NCBI RefSeq assembly: GCF_900129815.1
Contig: NZ_FQWX01000022.1
Span: 1-34,816, forward strand
Source: Asaccharospora irregularis DSM 2635
GTDB lineage: Bacteria; Bacillota; Clostridia; Peptostreptococcales; Peptostreptococcaceae
Direction of reading: 5' to 3'
Length of the DNA: 34,816 nt
The notes under the pieces are model-generated. The model searched no databases, had not been told where the DNA came from, and was given only the letters and a program-made list of their open reading frames with translations. A program made the translations under genes and the position numbers. Below, piece by piece: positions 16,316 through 24,363 of the stretch; position 1 is the stretch's first letter, and every line of letters starts with the position of its first letter.

Positions 16316-16987
16316 TTAATCAACTCTAAATGAGTCAATATCGATTATTGTAATAGTTTTTGAATCATACTCTATTAATCCATCTTTTCTCATTTTATTT
16401 AGTTCACGAGATAGGGAAGTTCTTTGGACGCCGAATTTCTCAGCTAATTCTTTTTTAGTTAATTTTAATTTGATTGTATTACTTCCTTGATTATAGCTTT
16501 CATATATCAGAAAATCAGCTATACACTGTCTAAGAGATTTAAATGAGAGTGATTTTATCTTATCTGTCAAAATTAATGTATTATCTGATATAGATTGAAG
16601 AAAATTGATTAAGAAGGCAGTATTACTCTGACAAAGTTTTAAGATTAAGTCCTTTTTTAGATGAAGGATAGTTGAATTAGTTTTTGATATAACCATCATT
16701 GGGTAGGAGTTTTTATGAGAAAAAAGAAGGTTTCCTCCTATCATATTGCCGGTAGTAAAATCATTTATAGATATGTAATTTCCTTTATCATCAATTCCCT
16801 GTACAGAGATAGTTCCTTTTAAAACCACATCGAAAGTACTACACATTTCATTTTGAAGATATATAACCTCACCTTTTCTGTAGTTTTTTATATTATAAGA
16901 GTCTATTATAAATAACTTAAGTATATCTTCTTTGTCAACTTCCTTAAATAAATCTATATGTTCAAGTATGTGAATAAAATCTAACAT
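16316..16987 (-). CDS. Crp/Fnr-family transcriptional regulator
   Basis: 223 residues with an AAAAGGAG site upstream. Residues 10-125 form the cyclic-nucleotide-binding-type beta barrel (IKNYRKGEVIYLQNE, then VVLKGTISVQGIDDKGNYIS, TTGNMIGG). The C-terminal part is the HTH_Crp domain: LKLTKKELAEKFGVQRTSLS, then RELNKMRKDGLIEYD. The usual arginine/serine cAMP-binding loop is not evident, and there is no N-terminal cysteine cluster like that of Fnr. The signal is therefore unknown; heme, metal or a small molecule are possible. It is divergent from a permease/ferredoxin pair across a palindrome that it probably binds, so it likely controls that pair and itself. Confidence 0.9.
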   Translation of the reverse strand: MLDFIHILEHIDLFKEVDKEDILKLFIIDSYNIKNYRKGEVIYLQNEMCSTFDVVLKGTISVQGIDDKGNYISINDFTTGNMIGGNLLFSHKNSYPMMVISKTNSTILHLKKDLILKLCQSNTAFLINFLQSISDNTLILTDKIKSLSFKSLRQCIADFLIYESYNQGSNTIKLKLTKKELAEKFGVQRTSLSRELNKMRKDGLIEYDSKTITIIDIDSFRVD

Positions 16988-17010
16988 AAAAATATTTCTC
17001 CTTTTTATAG

Positions 17011-17032
17011 ATTAGTAACCAAGGTAACTAAT
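17011..17032. promoter_or_regulatory. Palindromic Crp/Fnr-type operator
   Basis: ATTAGTAACCAAGGTAACTAAT is a near-perfect dyad (arms ATTAGTnACC and GGTnACTAAT). It lies between the divergent Crp/Fnr regulator and permease genes, 24 bases from the regulator start. Length and symmetry fit a Crp/Fnr dimer site. Confidence 0.6.
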
Positions 17033-17087
17033 TAAAATAGTAAAGCAAGTTATAATAAAAGTAAAGATATTAGAGGAGGAAAAATCA

Positions 17088-17570
17088 ATGGATATTTTTA
17101 CGATAGGCCTTTGGATAATTACAATAATTCTATTTATTGTATCTGTTACTAAAGACAAGAATAAAACTTTCGACTCGATTAAAATGTCAAGTGGGTTGAT
17201 GAAAAGCATGATTGGGGAAATTATAGGAATACTTTTTCTGATAGGATTAATACTTACATTTATACCTCCAGAAAAGATTAAGCAATATTTAGGTGGATCG
17301 AGTATTCTCATATCGACGTTTGTTTCAGCAATTTTAGGAAGTATAACTTTAATACCGGCATTTGTTGCTTTTCCATTGGTTGGATCCATTGTGAAGGCAG
17401 GGGCTAATATAGTTCCAATAGTTGCATTTTTAACTACTCTTACAATGGTAGGATTTGTAACTTTTCCACTTGAGAAAAAAGAGTTTGGAGTTAAGTTTGC
17501 ATTGACTAGAAATATTTTGAGTTTTGTATTTGCAATTATTATAGCGCTTTTAATGGGAGGAATAATATGA
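17088..17570 (+). CDS. Permease, first half (ArsP/DUF318-like)
   Basis: 160 residues, five hydrophobic segments, with AGAGGAGG upstream. The segment GSITLIPAFVAFPLVGSIVK followed by AGANIVPIVAFLTTLTMVGF carries the proline/glycine pattern of the ArsP_1 (DUF318) permeases, which normally hold two such halves in one chain. Here the halves are separate genes that overlap by four bases (ATGA). Members of this group are associated with organoarsenical or other export, but many are uncharacterised. The gene is divergent from the Crp/Fnr regulator and is probably induced or repressed through the operator between them. The transported substrate is unknown. Confidence 0.75.
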   Translation: MDIFTIGLWIITIILFIVSVTKDKNKTFDSIKMSSGLMKSMIGEIIGILFLIGLILTFIPPEKIKQYLGGSSILISTFVSAILGSITLIPAFVAFPLVGSIVKAGANIVPIVAFLTTLTMVGFVTFPLEKKEFGVKFALTRNILSFVFAIIIALLMGGII

Positions 17571-18292
17571 GTATAATTATAAATAAAATAAAAGACAATA
17601 TCTTCCTGGCTGTTGTAGTTTTTATCTATATATTTTTATTGATTTTTATGCCTGATAAGGGGATACAGTCACTAAGCAATAGTATGTATTATGTAAAAGA
17701 AATGCTTACAATAATGCCGGTGGTACTTTTATTGACTTCTTTTATTGAAGCTTGGGTTCCTAAAAAGTCAATTGAAAATGCACTTGGAGAAGAATCGGGA
17801 GTAAAAGGATTTATTTTTTCTTTTTTATTAGGAAGTTTTTCAGCAGGACCTATTTATGCAGCTTTTCCTATATGTAAAATGCTTATTAAAAAAGGTGCAA
17901 GTATAGCTAATATAGTCATTATTTTAAGTGCCTGGGCAGTAATAAAGATTCCGATGTTAGCCAATGAAGCTAAATTTCTTGGACCGAAATTTATGATTAT
18001 TAGGTGGGTACTAACTACAATATCTATTTTAATTATGGCAATTATTACTTCTAAGATAGTAAGAAAAGATGAAATTCCAGAGGATAATACAGAGGATAGA
18101 GAAAATGCTACCTTGATTGTAGATAATAAGTTTTGCATTGGTTGTGGAATGTGCATGAAATTAGATCCAGAGGATTTTGTAATTGAAAATAAAAAGGCTA
18201 GAGTAAATAAGGATATATTAGAGATTGAAGAAAGTGAAAAGGTGAAATTGGCTATAGATAAGTGTCCAGCTAAAGCTATTAAGTATATGTAA
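17567..18292 (+). CDS. Permease second half fused to a C-terminal ferredoxin domain
   Basis: 241 residues. Residues 1-165 carry about five membrane segments with the matching half-permease motif GSFSAGPIYAAFPICKMLIK followed by KGASIANIVIILSAWAVIKIP. Residues 180-241 form a small soluble ferredoxin domain: FCIGCGMCMKL gives C-x2-C-x2-C and DKCPAKAIKYM the fourth cysteine, so a single [4Fe-4S] (or 3Fe-4S) cluster is expected on the cytoplasmic side. Fusing a ferredoxin to an exporter half is unusual and suggests that transport is coupled to redox state or to a reduced cargo. A terminator follows, so the next genes are a separate unit, though probably functionally linked because they also carry ferredoxin domains. 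Confidence 0.8.
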   Translation: MSIIINKIKDNIFLAVVVFIYIFLLIFMPDKGIQSLSNSMYYVKEMLTIMPVVLLLTSFIEAWVPKKSIENALGEESGVKGFIFSFLLGSFSAGPIYAAFPICKMLIKKGASIANIVIILSAWAVIKIPMLANEAKFLGPKFMIIRWVLTTISILIMAIITSKIVRKDEIPEDNTEDRENATLIVDNKFCIGCGMCMKLDPEDFVIENKKARVNKDILEIEESEKVKLAIDKCPAKAIKYM

Positions 18293-18314
18293 AAATTTTA
18301 GAATTAAATTTAAG

Positions 18315-18364
18315 AGACTAAGTTTTAAGTCGATGTATATGATTTAAAAACTTAGTCTATTTTT
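18315..18364 (+). terminator. Intrinsic terminator after the permease pair
   Basis: AGACTAAGTTTT pairs with AAAACTTAGTCT, with partial extension inward, followed by ATTTTTG. It separates the permease transcript from the NifX/MinD cluster. Confidence 0.8.
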
Positions 18365-18375
18365 GTAATTGGCAT

Positions 18376-18404
18376 TTGACAATAACTCAAAAAAGGAGTA
18401 ATAT
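18376..18404 (+). promoter_or_regulatory. Sigma-A-type promoter of the NifX/MinD cluster
   Basis: TTGACA (18376-18381), 17 bases, then TAATAT (18399-18404). Transcription would begin near 18411, downstream of an in-frame ATG at 18403, which supports the start at 18451 for the first gene of the cluster. Confidence 0.65.
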
Positions 18405-18450
18405 GAAATTGGCAAATGCTAATATTGATTTTAATTATGGAGGGATAAAA

Positions 18451-18813
18451 ATGAAAATAGCAGTTTCAGCAGCAGGAAAAACTATAGAGGATTTACTTGA
18501 TATGAGATTTGGTAGATGTGAATATTTCCAAATTCATGACACTGAGAGTGGAGATATTAAAGTTTTAGAAAATACAGGACAAAAAGCTAGCGGTGGAGCA
18601 GGTATTGCTGCATCTAATCAATTAGTAGATGAAAATATAGATATTATTATAACTGGAAATCTTGGTCCTAATGCTTTTGAGATTATTGAAAAATCTGGAG
18701 TTAAAGCATATAAGTGTTCAAGTATAGTTGTAGGTGAAGCTATAGAAAAGTATAAAAGCGGTGAACTTGAAGAAATAAAAATGTCTGGTCCTGCACATCA
18801 TGGATCTAATTAG
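18451..18813 (+). CDS. NifX/NifB-type (MTH1175-like) iron-molybdenum cluster-binding protein
   Basis: 120 residues from the ATG at 18451 (GGAGGG site). In-frame earlier starts are disfavoured because family members begin MKIAVSA. The fold pattern is typical of the Nitro_FeMo-Co domain: MKIAVSAAGKTIEDLLDMRF, FGRCEYFQIHD, a glycine-rich ASGGAGIAASNQLV, DIIITGNLGPNAFEII, and a final YKSGELEEI. The family binds metal-sulfur clusters, such as FeMo-co precursors or the Mo-Cu cluster of Orange Protein. It is the first gene of a cluster with two MinD-like ferredoxin ATPases and a second NifX-type protein. No nitrogenase genes are visible, so a role in FeMo-co for nitrogen fixation is unlikely. Confidence 0.88.
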   Translation: MKIAVSAAGKTIEDLLDMRFGRCEYFQIHDTESGDIKVLENTGQKASGGAGIAASNQLVDENIDIIITGNLGPNAFEIIEKSGVKAYKCSSIVVGEAIEKYKSGELEEIKMSGPAHHGSN

Positions 18814-18831
18814 ATTGGGGATGAATAGTTA

Positions 18832-19662
18832 GTGAATATAGCAATACTTAGCGGTAAAGGTGGTACAGGAAAAACAACAGTATCTACTAATCTAGCCCTT
18901 GCGTTAGGAGCAAATTATATAGACTGTGACGTAGAAGAACCTAATGGATTTTTATTTTTAAAACCTAAAGTAAATAAAGAAGAAGCAGTGATGGTGGAAT
19001 ATCCTATTATAGATTTGGATAAATGCACTGGATGTGGAGCTTGTGTACAAGCGTGTCAATTTAATGCTCTTGCAAAAGTAAAAGATGATATTATGGTTTT
19101 TGAAAAATTATGTCATGGGTGTGGAGCATGTGGAATATCATGTAAATACGATGCTATAACTTACAATAAAAGACAGACAGGTAAAATAGAAAAAGGTAAA
19201 TTAAGAGATATAAACTGTAGTAGAGGGATTTTAAATATAAGTGAACCTATGGCAGTACCAGTTATCAGAGAATTGTTAAGTGGTTTATCTCAAGGAGTTA
19301 ATTTAATAGACTGTCCGCCGGGGACCTCTTGTAATGTAGTAAACTCTTTAAAATATGCTAATGGAGCTATACTTGTTACAGAGCCTTCTGAATTTGGCCT
19401 TCATGATTTAAAAATGGCTGTTGAACTTGTAAAAATGTACAATATCCCTTTTGGTATAGTAATAAACAAAGATGATCGTAAGGACAACATAGTAAAAAAA
19501 TACTGTGATAAAGAAAATATAGAATTAATAGGTACAATTCCTTATGATAAAGAGACAGCTGTACTTTATTCTAAGGGAGAAATACTTTATGATGACTTAT
19601 CACACAAGAAAGTTTTCGATAAGATATCAGAAAGGGTAAAGGAGGTGCTGTCTTGGATTTAG
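18832..19662 (+). CDS. MinD-superfamily ATPase with inserted 2x[4Fe-4S] ferredoxin domain (first copy)
   Basis: 276 residues starting at GTG. The deviant Walker A GKGGTGKTT (8-16) opens the P-loop fold, and DCDVEEPN follows. A ferredoxin insertion carries two complete cluster motifs: C65, C68, C71, C75 (CTGCGACVQAC) and C94, C97, C100, C104 (CHGCGACGISC). The switch-like DCPPGTSC and EPSEFGLHDLKMAVEL complete the MinD/NifH-like core. Such ATPases (COG1149 type) occur in pairs beside NifX-type proteins and are thought to load or reduce metal clusters using ATP and electrons. The gene overlaps the second copy by ten bases, so the two are probably made in fixed ratio and may form a heterodimer. 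Confidence 0.9.
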   Translation: MNIAILSGKGGTGKTTVSTNLALALGANYIDCDVEEPNGFLFLKPKVNKEEAVMVEYPIIDLDKCTGCGACVQACQFNALAKVKDDIMVFEKLCHGCGACGISCKYDAITYNKRQTGKIEKGKLRDINCSRGILNISEPMAVPVIRELLSGLSQGVNLIDCPPGTSCNVVNSLKYANGAILVTEPSEFGLHDLKMAVELVKMYNIPFGIVINKDDRKDNIVKKYCDKENIELIGTIPYDKETAVLYSKGEILYDDLSHKKVFDKISERVKEVLSWI

Positions 19663-20501
19663 TAGTTTTAAGTGGAAAAGGTGGAACAGGAAAAACAACT
19701 ATAGCAACAGCTTTATCTGAACTCGCAAAAGATGTGGTGAGGGTAGACTGTGACGTAGATGCACCTAATTTATTTCTTTTTTATAATGGAGAAGATATTG
19801 AAAACGGAGAATTTATAGGTGGTAAAAAAGCTAGTATAAATAAAGATTTATGTATTAAGTGTGGTAAATGTGAAAGTGTATGTAAATTCAATGCTATAGA
19901 AAATTTTGAGATAGATTCATTTGCATGTGAGGGTTGCGGGGCTTGTAAATTAGTATGCCCAGAAGGTGCAATAAATTTAGATGATGAAAAAACGGCAAAC
20001 ACTTTTATTACAGAGTTAGATAAGGGAATAATATCAAGAGCTGAAATGGGAATAGGTAGCGATGGCTCAGGAAAATTAATAACTCATCTAAGAAAGAATG
20101 CTAGAAAATTTAATGAGGATGAGAAGTTGACTATAATAGATGCTTCACCAGGTATTGGTTGTTCTGTGATAGCTTCAATAACTGGGTCAGATGTAGTATT
20201 GGTTGTTACAGAGCCTACTAAATCAGGTCTTGGAGATTTAAAGAGAGTAGTAGATTTATGTGAGCATTTTGGTGTTTTCACAATGGTATGTATAAATAAA
20301 TACGATATAAACGAAGATGTAACAAAAGAAATAGAAATATTTAGCGATGAAAAAGGTTTAGATTTAGTCGGAAAAATTCCATATGATGATGTCGTTATGA
20401 AATCTATAAATGAGTTAAAGCCTATAACATTTTATAAAGATAGTATGGCAGAAAAGGCTATAGAGAATATGTGGAATGATATGCAGAAATATATGCATTA
20501 A
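19653..20501 (+). CDS. MinD-superfamily ATPase with inserted 2x[4Fe-4S] ferredoxin domain (second copy)
   Basis: 282 residues starting at TTG, with GGAGGTG six bases upstream; the start lies within the end of the previous gene. It has the same layout as its neighbour: Walker A GKGGTGKTT (8-16), DCDVDAPN, two ferredoxin motifs (CIKCGKCESVC and CEGCGACKLVC), DASPGIGC, and EPTKSGLGDLKRVVDL. Compared with the first copy, the loop before DASPGIGC is different and longer (GIGSDGSGKLITHLRKNARK), so the two are paralogs rather than recent duplicates. Pairing of two such paralogs with NifX-type proteins matches the arrangement known from ORP operons in Desulfovibrio; function in this organism is inferred only. 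Confidence 0.9.
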   Translation: MDLVVLSGKGGTGKTTIATALSELAKDVVRVDCDVDAPNLFLFYNGEDIENGEFIGGKKASINKDLCIKCGKCESVCKFNAIENFEIDSFACEGCGACKLVCPEGAINLDDEKTANTFITELDKGIISRAEMGIGSDGSGKLITHLRKNARKFNEDEKLTIIDASPGIGCSVIASITGSDVVLVVTEPTKSGLGDLKRVVDLCEHFGVFTMVCINKYDINEDVTKEIEIFSDEKGLDLVGKIPYDDVVMKSINELKPITFYKDSMAEKAIENMWNDMQKYMH

Positions 20502-20551
20502 ATTATAAAAGTTAAAATAAAAATTTATATAAAATATAGGAGGAATTGAAA

Positions 20552-20908
20552 ATGAAAATAGCAGTTGCGAGTGAAGGACTATATGTAAGTGGTCATTTTG
20601 GACATTGTGAGGCATTTACAATATATGAAGGAAAAGATGGTGGCTCATTAGACAAAAGTGTGACTCCAAATCCAGGACATAGACCAGGGTATCTTCCAGT
20701 ATTTTTAAAGGAATTAGATGTAAATGTTATTATTGCAGGAGGAATGGGAGAAACAGCACAACAATTATTCAAAGAAAATGGAATTAAGGTAGTAGTTGGT
20801 GCTGAAGGATCTTGTGATGATATAGTAAAAAAATATGTAAATGGTGATTTAAAATCAACGGGAAGTGTTTGTACAGAACATCAACACGAAGGTCACTGTA
20901 ACGAGTAG
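20552..20908 (+). CDS. Second NifX-type (MTH1175-like) cluster-binding protein
   Basis: 118 residues from the ATG at 20552 (AGGAGGA eight bases upstream; an in-frame TTG at 20546 is too close). The pattern MKIAVASEGLYVSGHFGHCE, then NVIIAGGMGETAQQLF and VKKYVNGDL, is that of the Nitro_FeMo-Co domain. It differs from the first copy by a C-terminal tail rich in cysteine and histidine (CTEHQHEGHCNE), which could bind a metal. An SGHFGHCEAF segment near the N-terminus adds two histidines and a cysteine next to the usual cluster pocket. It is the last gene of the cluster, followed by a terminator. It may be the carrier that receives a cluster from the two ATPases; this is inference. Confidence 0.87.
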   Translation: MKIAVASEGLYVSGHFGHCEAFTIYEGKDGGSLDKSVTPNPGHRPGYLPVFLKELDVNVIIAGGMGETAQQLFKENGIKVVVGAEGSCDDIVKKYVNGDLKSTGSVCTEHQHEGHCNE

Positions 20909-21019
20909 TTAGGTAAAAAAACTAAAAAAAACTAAAAAAAGCATTAAAAATATTCATTTATACTAAAATTTGAAATAATATTGTTAATTTTTTAAAAATC
21001 ATTAAAGTTAGATAGTATT

Positions 21020-21060
21020 CCTGTCGTATATATATTGTATATGTGCGATAGGATTTTTTT
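21020..21060 (+). terminator. Terminator of the NifX/MinD cluster
   Basis: CCTGTCG (21020-21026) pairs with CGATAGG (21046-21052) through a TA-rich stem with a small bulge, followed by ATTTTTTT. The remaining sequence to 21184 holds the chemoreceptor promoter region; a TAAA...GTCGTATA pattern overlapping this hairpin faintly resembles a motility-sigma promoter, but not convincingly. Confidence 0.75.
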
Positions 21061-21184
21061 CCTATATACAGCAAGATACTATTGATATGGAGAAAAAACC
21101 TTTTGCTTTTAAGATTCAATATTAAAATTTTTAGGAATTTAGGAATAATACAATTTCCTAATATTAAAGGGAAAGGTGAGTGTT

Positions 21185-23194
21185 ATGAAGAGTATTCGAA
21201 CAAAAATTTTACTTATGATAGGGGGTATTGCTGTTTTAGGGATGATAGCTTCAGGGATACTTACTTTAAGGAACACAGTAAAGACTGTAGTTACTGATCA
21301 GGAAAGTATTTCAGAATTAACAACATCAAATGTAGTAGCAAATATAGATGAATATTTTACTAAATATAAAACAATGGCAATTCAAATGGCAGGTAACCCA
21401 TCAATAAGGAAAACCTTATCTGATGTAACTTCAAGAGACAATTGTAAACAGCATCCATCTTATGAAGATGCTCACCAATATTTAGGTTATATAATGGGCA
21501 AGGACAAAGAAATCTCGTCTGCCTATGTGTGTTCAGCTAAAACAGATGCTGGATTTAACGGTACTGATTGGTTCTGTGATCCAGGATTTGACTTAAAAAC
21601 GAGAAGTTATTGGTTCTCTAAACAAGAAGATATAAAGAGAGGATTTATTATTTCTCAACCATTTAAGGATGTAGATACAGGTAATATGGTAATTGCATTC
21701 TCTGCTCCAGTTTATGATCCTAGTGGTAAGGATATAGTAGGGGTAGCTGCAGTAGATGTTGCTATTAATGATATCAGTAACATGGTGGCAACAACAAAGA
21801 CTAGCTACGGAGATGGAAGTTATTCAATGCTTGTTTCAAATACTGGACAAGTTCTAGCAAGTAAAAAAAGTGACCAAGTTCTTAAAAATGTAAAAGAAAT
21901 AGGCTTTGATGAAAAAATGCTTGGTGAACTTGAAAAGCCAACAAATAAAGTTATTAAATATGATGACAATGGAGAAACTCGCTATGGAATTGTCAACATT
22001 ACAAGAGATGCAGGTTGGAGAGTACTTTTAAGTATCGATGAGGGCACTTACATGGCTTTAGCAAAGCAGTCTCAACGTGACATGACAATTGTTTATGTGA
22101 TATCAATATTAGTGCTTTTAGCAGCGATTATATTTGTTACAAGAAGTATAGTTGCACCACTTTCAAAGCTTACTTATGCTACAGAAGAATTGGCTGATGG
22201 AAATTTAGATACAGAAATAGATATAGATAGTGATGATGAAATTGGAAGACTTGCAGCATCTATGAAAAAACTTGTATTAAGATTAAATCAGTATATTGAT
22301 TATATCAATGAGGTGTCAGGGTCATTAGACAGATTCTCAACTGGTGATTTAAATATAGAATTAAAGCAGGCATATGATGGAGAATTTGCTAAAATCAAGG
22401 ACTCTTTACTACAACTTTCAAATATATTTAAGGATACTATTGGTCAGATTGTCGAGACATCAGAAAGTGTTGCAAGTGGATCAAAAGAGATAGCAAATGC
22501 TGCACAAGTACTTGCTGAGGGGTCTTTAAATCAAGCAGGTACAACAGAAGAGCTTACTGCTACGATAAATGATTTATCAGGAAGAGTATCAGCAAATGCA
22601 TCAAATGCTTTAAATGCATCTGATCAGGTTAAATCTGTAGGAGAACTTGCGGATAATAGTAATGAGCAAATGAAGGAAATGATGATGGCAATTACTGAAA
22701 TCAATAAGAAATCATCAGAAATAAGTAAAGTTATAAAGGTAATAGAAGATATAGCTTTCCAAACAAATATTCTTGCATTAAATGCTGCTGTTGAAGCTGC
22801 AAGAGCAGGTGAAGCAGGTAAAGGGTTTGCCGTGGTAGCTGATGAGGTAAGAAACCTTGCAACAAAATCAGCAGACGCTGCAAAAGAAACAACTCATTTA
22901 ATTGAAGAATCAATAAAGGCTGTAGAAAATGGAACTGATATAGCAGATAAAACTGGAACTATGCTTAAAAATGTTATTGAGGGAGTTTCAGAAACAGTAA
23001 GATTAATAGATGAAATTTCAGGGGCATCTGTAGATCAGGCAACAGCACTAAAACAGACTTTAGATGGAATTGAACAGATAAGTTCTGTAGTACAGACAAA
23101 TGCTGCGACTGCAGAGGAAAGTTCAGCTGCAAGTGATGAGTTATCAAAACAAGCATATGCACTTCAAGTTATTGCATCTGACTTTAAGATTTAA
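21185..23194 (+). CDS. Methyl-accepting chemotaxis protein, dCache sensor type
   Basis: 669 residues from the ATG at 21185 (AAAGG eight bases upstream; an upstream in-frame GTG is too close to that site). A first membrane segment lies at about 8-27 ([20 protein letters not shown]), followed by an extracytoplasmic double-Cache domain with the usual RSYWF...[14 protein letters not shown] region. A second membrane segment is [20 protein letters not shown] (about 298-317). HAMP follows ([19 protein letters not shown]), and then the signalling domain with its hairpin tip [20 protein letters not shown] and [19 protein letters not shown]. It senses an external small molecule and steers CheA; the ligand is not known. 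No other chemotaxis gene lies nearby, so it is an orphan receptor. Confidence 0.95.
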   Translation: MKSIRTKILLMIGGIAVLGMIASGILTLRNTVKTVVTDQESISELTTSNVVANIDEYFTKYKTMAIQMAGNPSIRKTLSDVTSRDNCKQHPSYEDAHQYLGYIMGKDKEISSAYVCSAKTDAGFNGTDWFCDPGFDLKTRSYWFSKQEDIKRGFIISQPFKDVDTGNMVIAFSAPVYDPSGKDIVGVAAVDVAINDISNMVATTKTSYGDGSYSMLVSNTGQVLASKKSDQVLKNVKEIGFDEKMLGELEKPTNKVIKYDDNGETRYGIVNITRDAGWRVLLSIDEGTYMALAKQSQRDMTIVYVISILVLLAAIIFVTRSIVAPLSKLTYATEELADGNLDTEIDIDSDDEIGRLAASMKKLVLRLNQYIDYINEVSGSLDRFSTGDLNIELKQAYDGEFAKIKDSLLQLSNIFKDTIGQIVETSESVASGSKEIANAAQVLAEGSLNQAGTTEELTATINDLSGRVSANASNALNASDQVKSVGELADNSNEQMKEMMMAITEINKKSSEISKVIKVIEDIAFQTNILALNAAVEAARAGEAGKGFAVVADEVRNLATKSADAAKETTHLIEESIKAVENGTDIADKTGTMLKNVIEGVSETVRLIDEISGASVDQATALKQTLDGIEQISSVVQTNAATAEESSAASDELSKQAYALQVIASDFKI

Positions 23195-23212
23195 AAGTAT
23201 AATTATGGATAT

Positions 23213-23248
23213 AAAAACACCGGGAAAGTAAAAAAACTCGGTGTTTTT
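23213..23248 (+). terminator. Intrinsic terminator of the chemoreceptor gene
   Basis: AAAACACCG pairs with CGGTGTTTT across an A-rich loop and ends in a run of T. Confidence 0.85.
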
Positions 23249-23290
23249 TATAATGCATAGAAAGTTTTTTTATTTTCTTGCTAATTTTAT

Positions 23291-23320
23291 TGTGACATAA
23301 AGAAAAAATGTCACATTTTT
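23291..23320 (+). terminator. Second hairpin before the small membrane protein gene
   Basis: TGTGACAT and ATGTCACA form a perfect 8-base stem with a nine-base loop followed by TTTTT. It may be a back-up terminator, or an attenuator of the next gene. Its TGTGA/TCACA ends recall a Crp site, but the spacing is too wide. Confidence 0.5.
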
Positions 23321-23397
23321 ATATTTAAATTGTTACTCTTTATATAAGACGAATTAGTAATAAATTTTTTTATATTTGAAGGGGGGGCGTTGTTATA

Positions 23398-23619
23398 ATG
23401 AAAGATATAGATAAAAAAGATTATATTTTTGAAAAACTAATAGTATTAAGGATGGTTTTATCGAGTGCCTTTGGATTTATATTGCTTGCTACAGCTATGA
23501 CTGGAGTTCACTCTTATGATAGATACATTCCAACATGGCTATATATAGCCTTAGGTGTAGTGGGTAGTATATTAATGATTTTATCCATAGCTATTTCAAA
23601 ATTAAAACCTAAGAAATAA
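23398..23619 (+). CDS. Small two-helix membrane protein, unknown
   Basis: 73 residues with a GGGGGGG-rich ribosome binding site and an ATG start at good spacing. The N-terminus is charged (MKDIDKKDYIFEKL). Two hydrophobic segments, about 18-36 (MVLSSAFGFILLATAMTG) and 46-66 (WLYIALGVVGSILMILSIAI), follow, and the protein ends in a basic KLKPKK tail. I do not recognise a family. It lies alone between a terminator and the preQ1 riboswitch. Confidence 0.6.
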   Translation: MKDIDKKDYIFEKLIVLRMVLSSAFGFILLATAMTGVHSYDRYIPTWLYIALGVVGSILMILSIAISKLKPKK

Positions 23620-23736
23620 AATAAAAGTAAAATTATTAGAGTTATAAAAATTAATTGTATTTACTATATAAAAAATATTGATAGTAGAATATAAATGTGT
23701 TAGTGTATATAAAGTAAGTAAAATATAATTAAATAA

Positions 23737-23776
23737 GACAGTTCGTTAGACCATCCTGTCTATAAATAAAACTAGG
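23737..23776 (+). promoter_or_regulatory. PreQ1-I riboswitch upstream of the que operon
   Basis: GACAG (23737-23741) and CTGTC (23756-23760) form the P1 stem around TTCGTTAGACCAT, followed by an A-rich tail (ATAAATAAAACTAGG) that can fold back into the stem loop as the H-type pseudoknot. This matches the short class I preQ1 aptamer (GUUC...UAG...CC...AAAACUA). It lies about 20 bases before a terminator and ahead of the genes that make preQ1, so ligand binding should stop transcription. Recognition is by motif; the downstream pathway strongly supports it. Confidence 0.88.
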
Positions 23777-23797
23777 CATATAACTTTAGAATTTATA

Positions 23798-23820
23798 GGG
23801 CGCCTTGTGCGCCCTTTTTT
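23798..23820 (+). terminator. Expression-platform terminator of the preQ1 riboswitch
   Basis: GGGCGC, loop CTTGT, GCGCCC, then TTTTTT: a compact intrinsic terminator just after the aptamer. It should form when preQ1 is bound, giving feedback control of the que genes. Confidence 0.88.
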
Positions 23821-23933
23821 AATGAGATATTTTAAAGGCTGATTTGTGCTCTGTTTTGAGAAAATCAGCCTTATTTAAATGGATAGGAAGTCTTTTTATA
23901 ATGAATAGAAATTTTTTGTTTTGGGAGGAAGTT

Positions 23934-24362
23934 ATGTTTATATTGAAAAATGAAATTCAGTTTGATATGGCACATTACCTTAGCGGATATGAGGGAAAAT
24001 GTAAAAATATCCACGGACATAGGTATAGATTAATTGTAAAAGTTGCGAGTAAAACACTCCATGAGGGAGGTCAATTGAGGGGTATGGTAGATGACTTTGG
24101 AAATATAAAAAAAGTTCTAAAAGAGATAAAAGAGTATTTTGATCATAAGTTAGTTTTAGAGGACAATGAAGAAGGAAGAAAATTAGCAGATAAATTATCA
24201 GAATTACCAAATGCATTTAGTATTTTAATGTTACCCTATAGAACAACAGCAGAGGAAATGTCCAGGCATATTTACCATATGATCAAGGAAAAGGGAATTA
24301 ACGTAAGAGAAGTAGAGCTGTTTGAAACACCTACAAATAGTTGCATTTATATGGAGGACTAA
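23934..24362 (+). CDS. queD: 6-carboxytetrahydropterin synthase QueD
   Basis: 142 residues from the ATG at 23934 (GGGAGGAA site); longer in-frame starts upstream lack a site and add foreign sequence. The enzyme converts dihydroneopterin triphosphate to 6-carboxy-5,6,7,8-tetrahydropterin, the first dedicated step to preQ1. The zinc-binding histidines are in FDMAHYL (about residue 14) and NIHGHRY, the catalytic cysteine precedes them in GKCKNIHGHRY, and the conserved GMVDDFGNIK and FDHKLVL segments follow. VELFETPTNSCIYMED is the usual C-terminus. It is the first gene behind the preQ1 riboswitch, and the queE start follows its stop codon directly. Confidence 0.95.
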   Translation: MFILKNEIQFDMAHYLSGYEGKCKNIHGHRYRLIVKVASKTLHEGGQLRGMVDDFGNIKKVLKEIKEYFDHKLVLEDNEEGRKLADKLSELPNAFSILMLPYRTTAEEMSRHIYHMIKEKGINVREVELFETPTNSCIYMED

Positions 24363-24363
24363 T

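Noticed and set aside
18403-18450. In-frame ATG at 18403 with AAGGAG as start of the first NifX-type protein
   Set aside because: It lies upstream of the predicted transcript start, and the family begins with MKIAVSA at 18451.
18451-20908. Nitrogenase cofactor assembly locus
   Set aside because: No nifH, nifD, nifK, nifE, nifN or nifB-type radical SAM gene is present; the NifX fold alone does not imply nitrogen fixation.
21003-21030. Motility-sigma promoter (TAAA...GTCGTATA) for the chemoreceptor
   Set aside because: The match is partial and overlaps a terminator hairpin.
23291-23315. Crp site TGTGA...TCACA
   Set aside because: The arms are 16 bases apart between TGTGA and TCACA, much wider than the usual six, and a T run follows, so a hairpin terminator is more likely.
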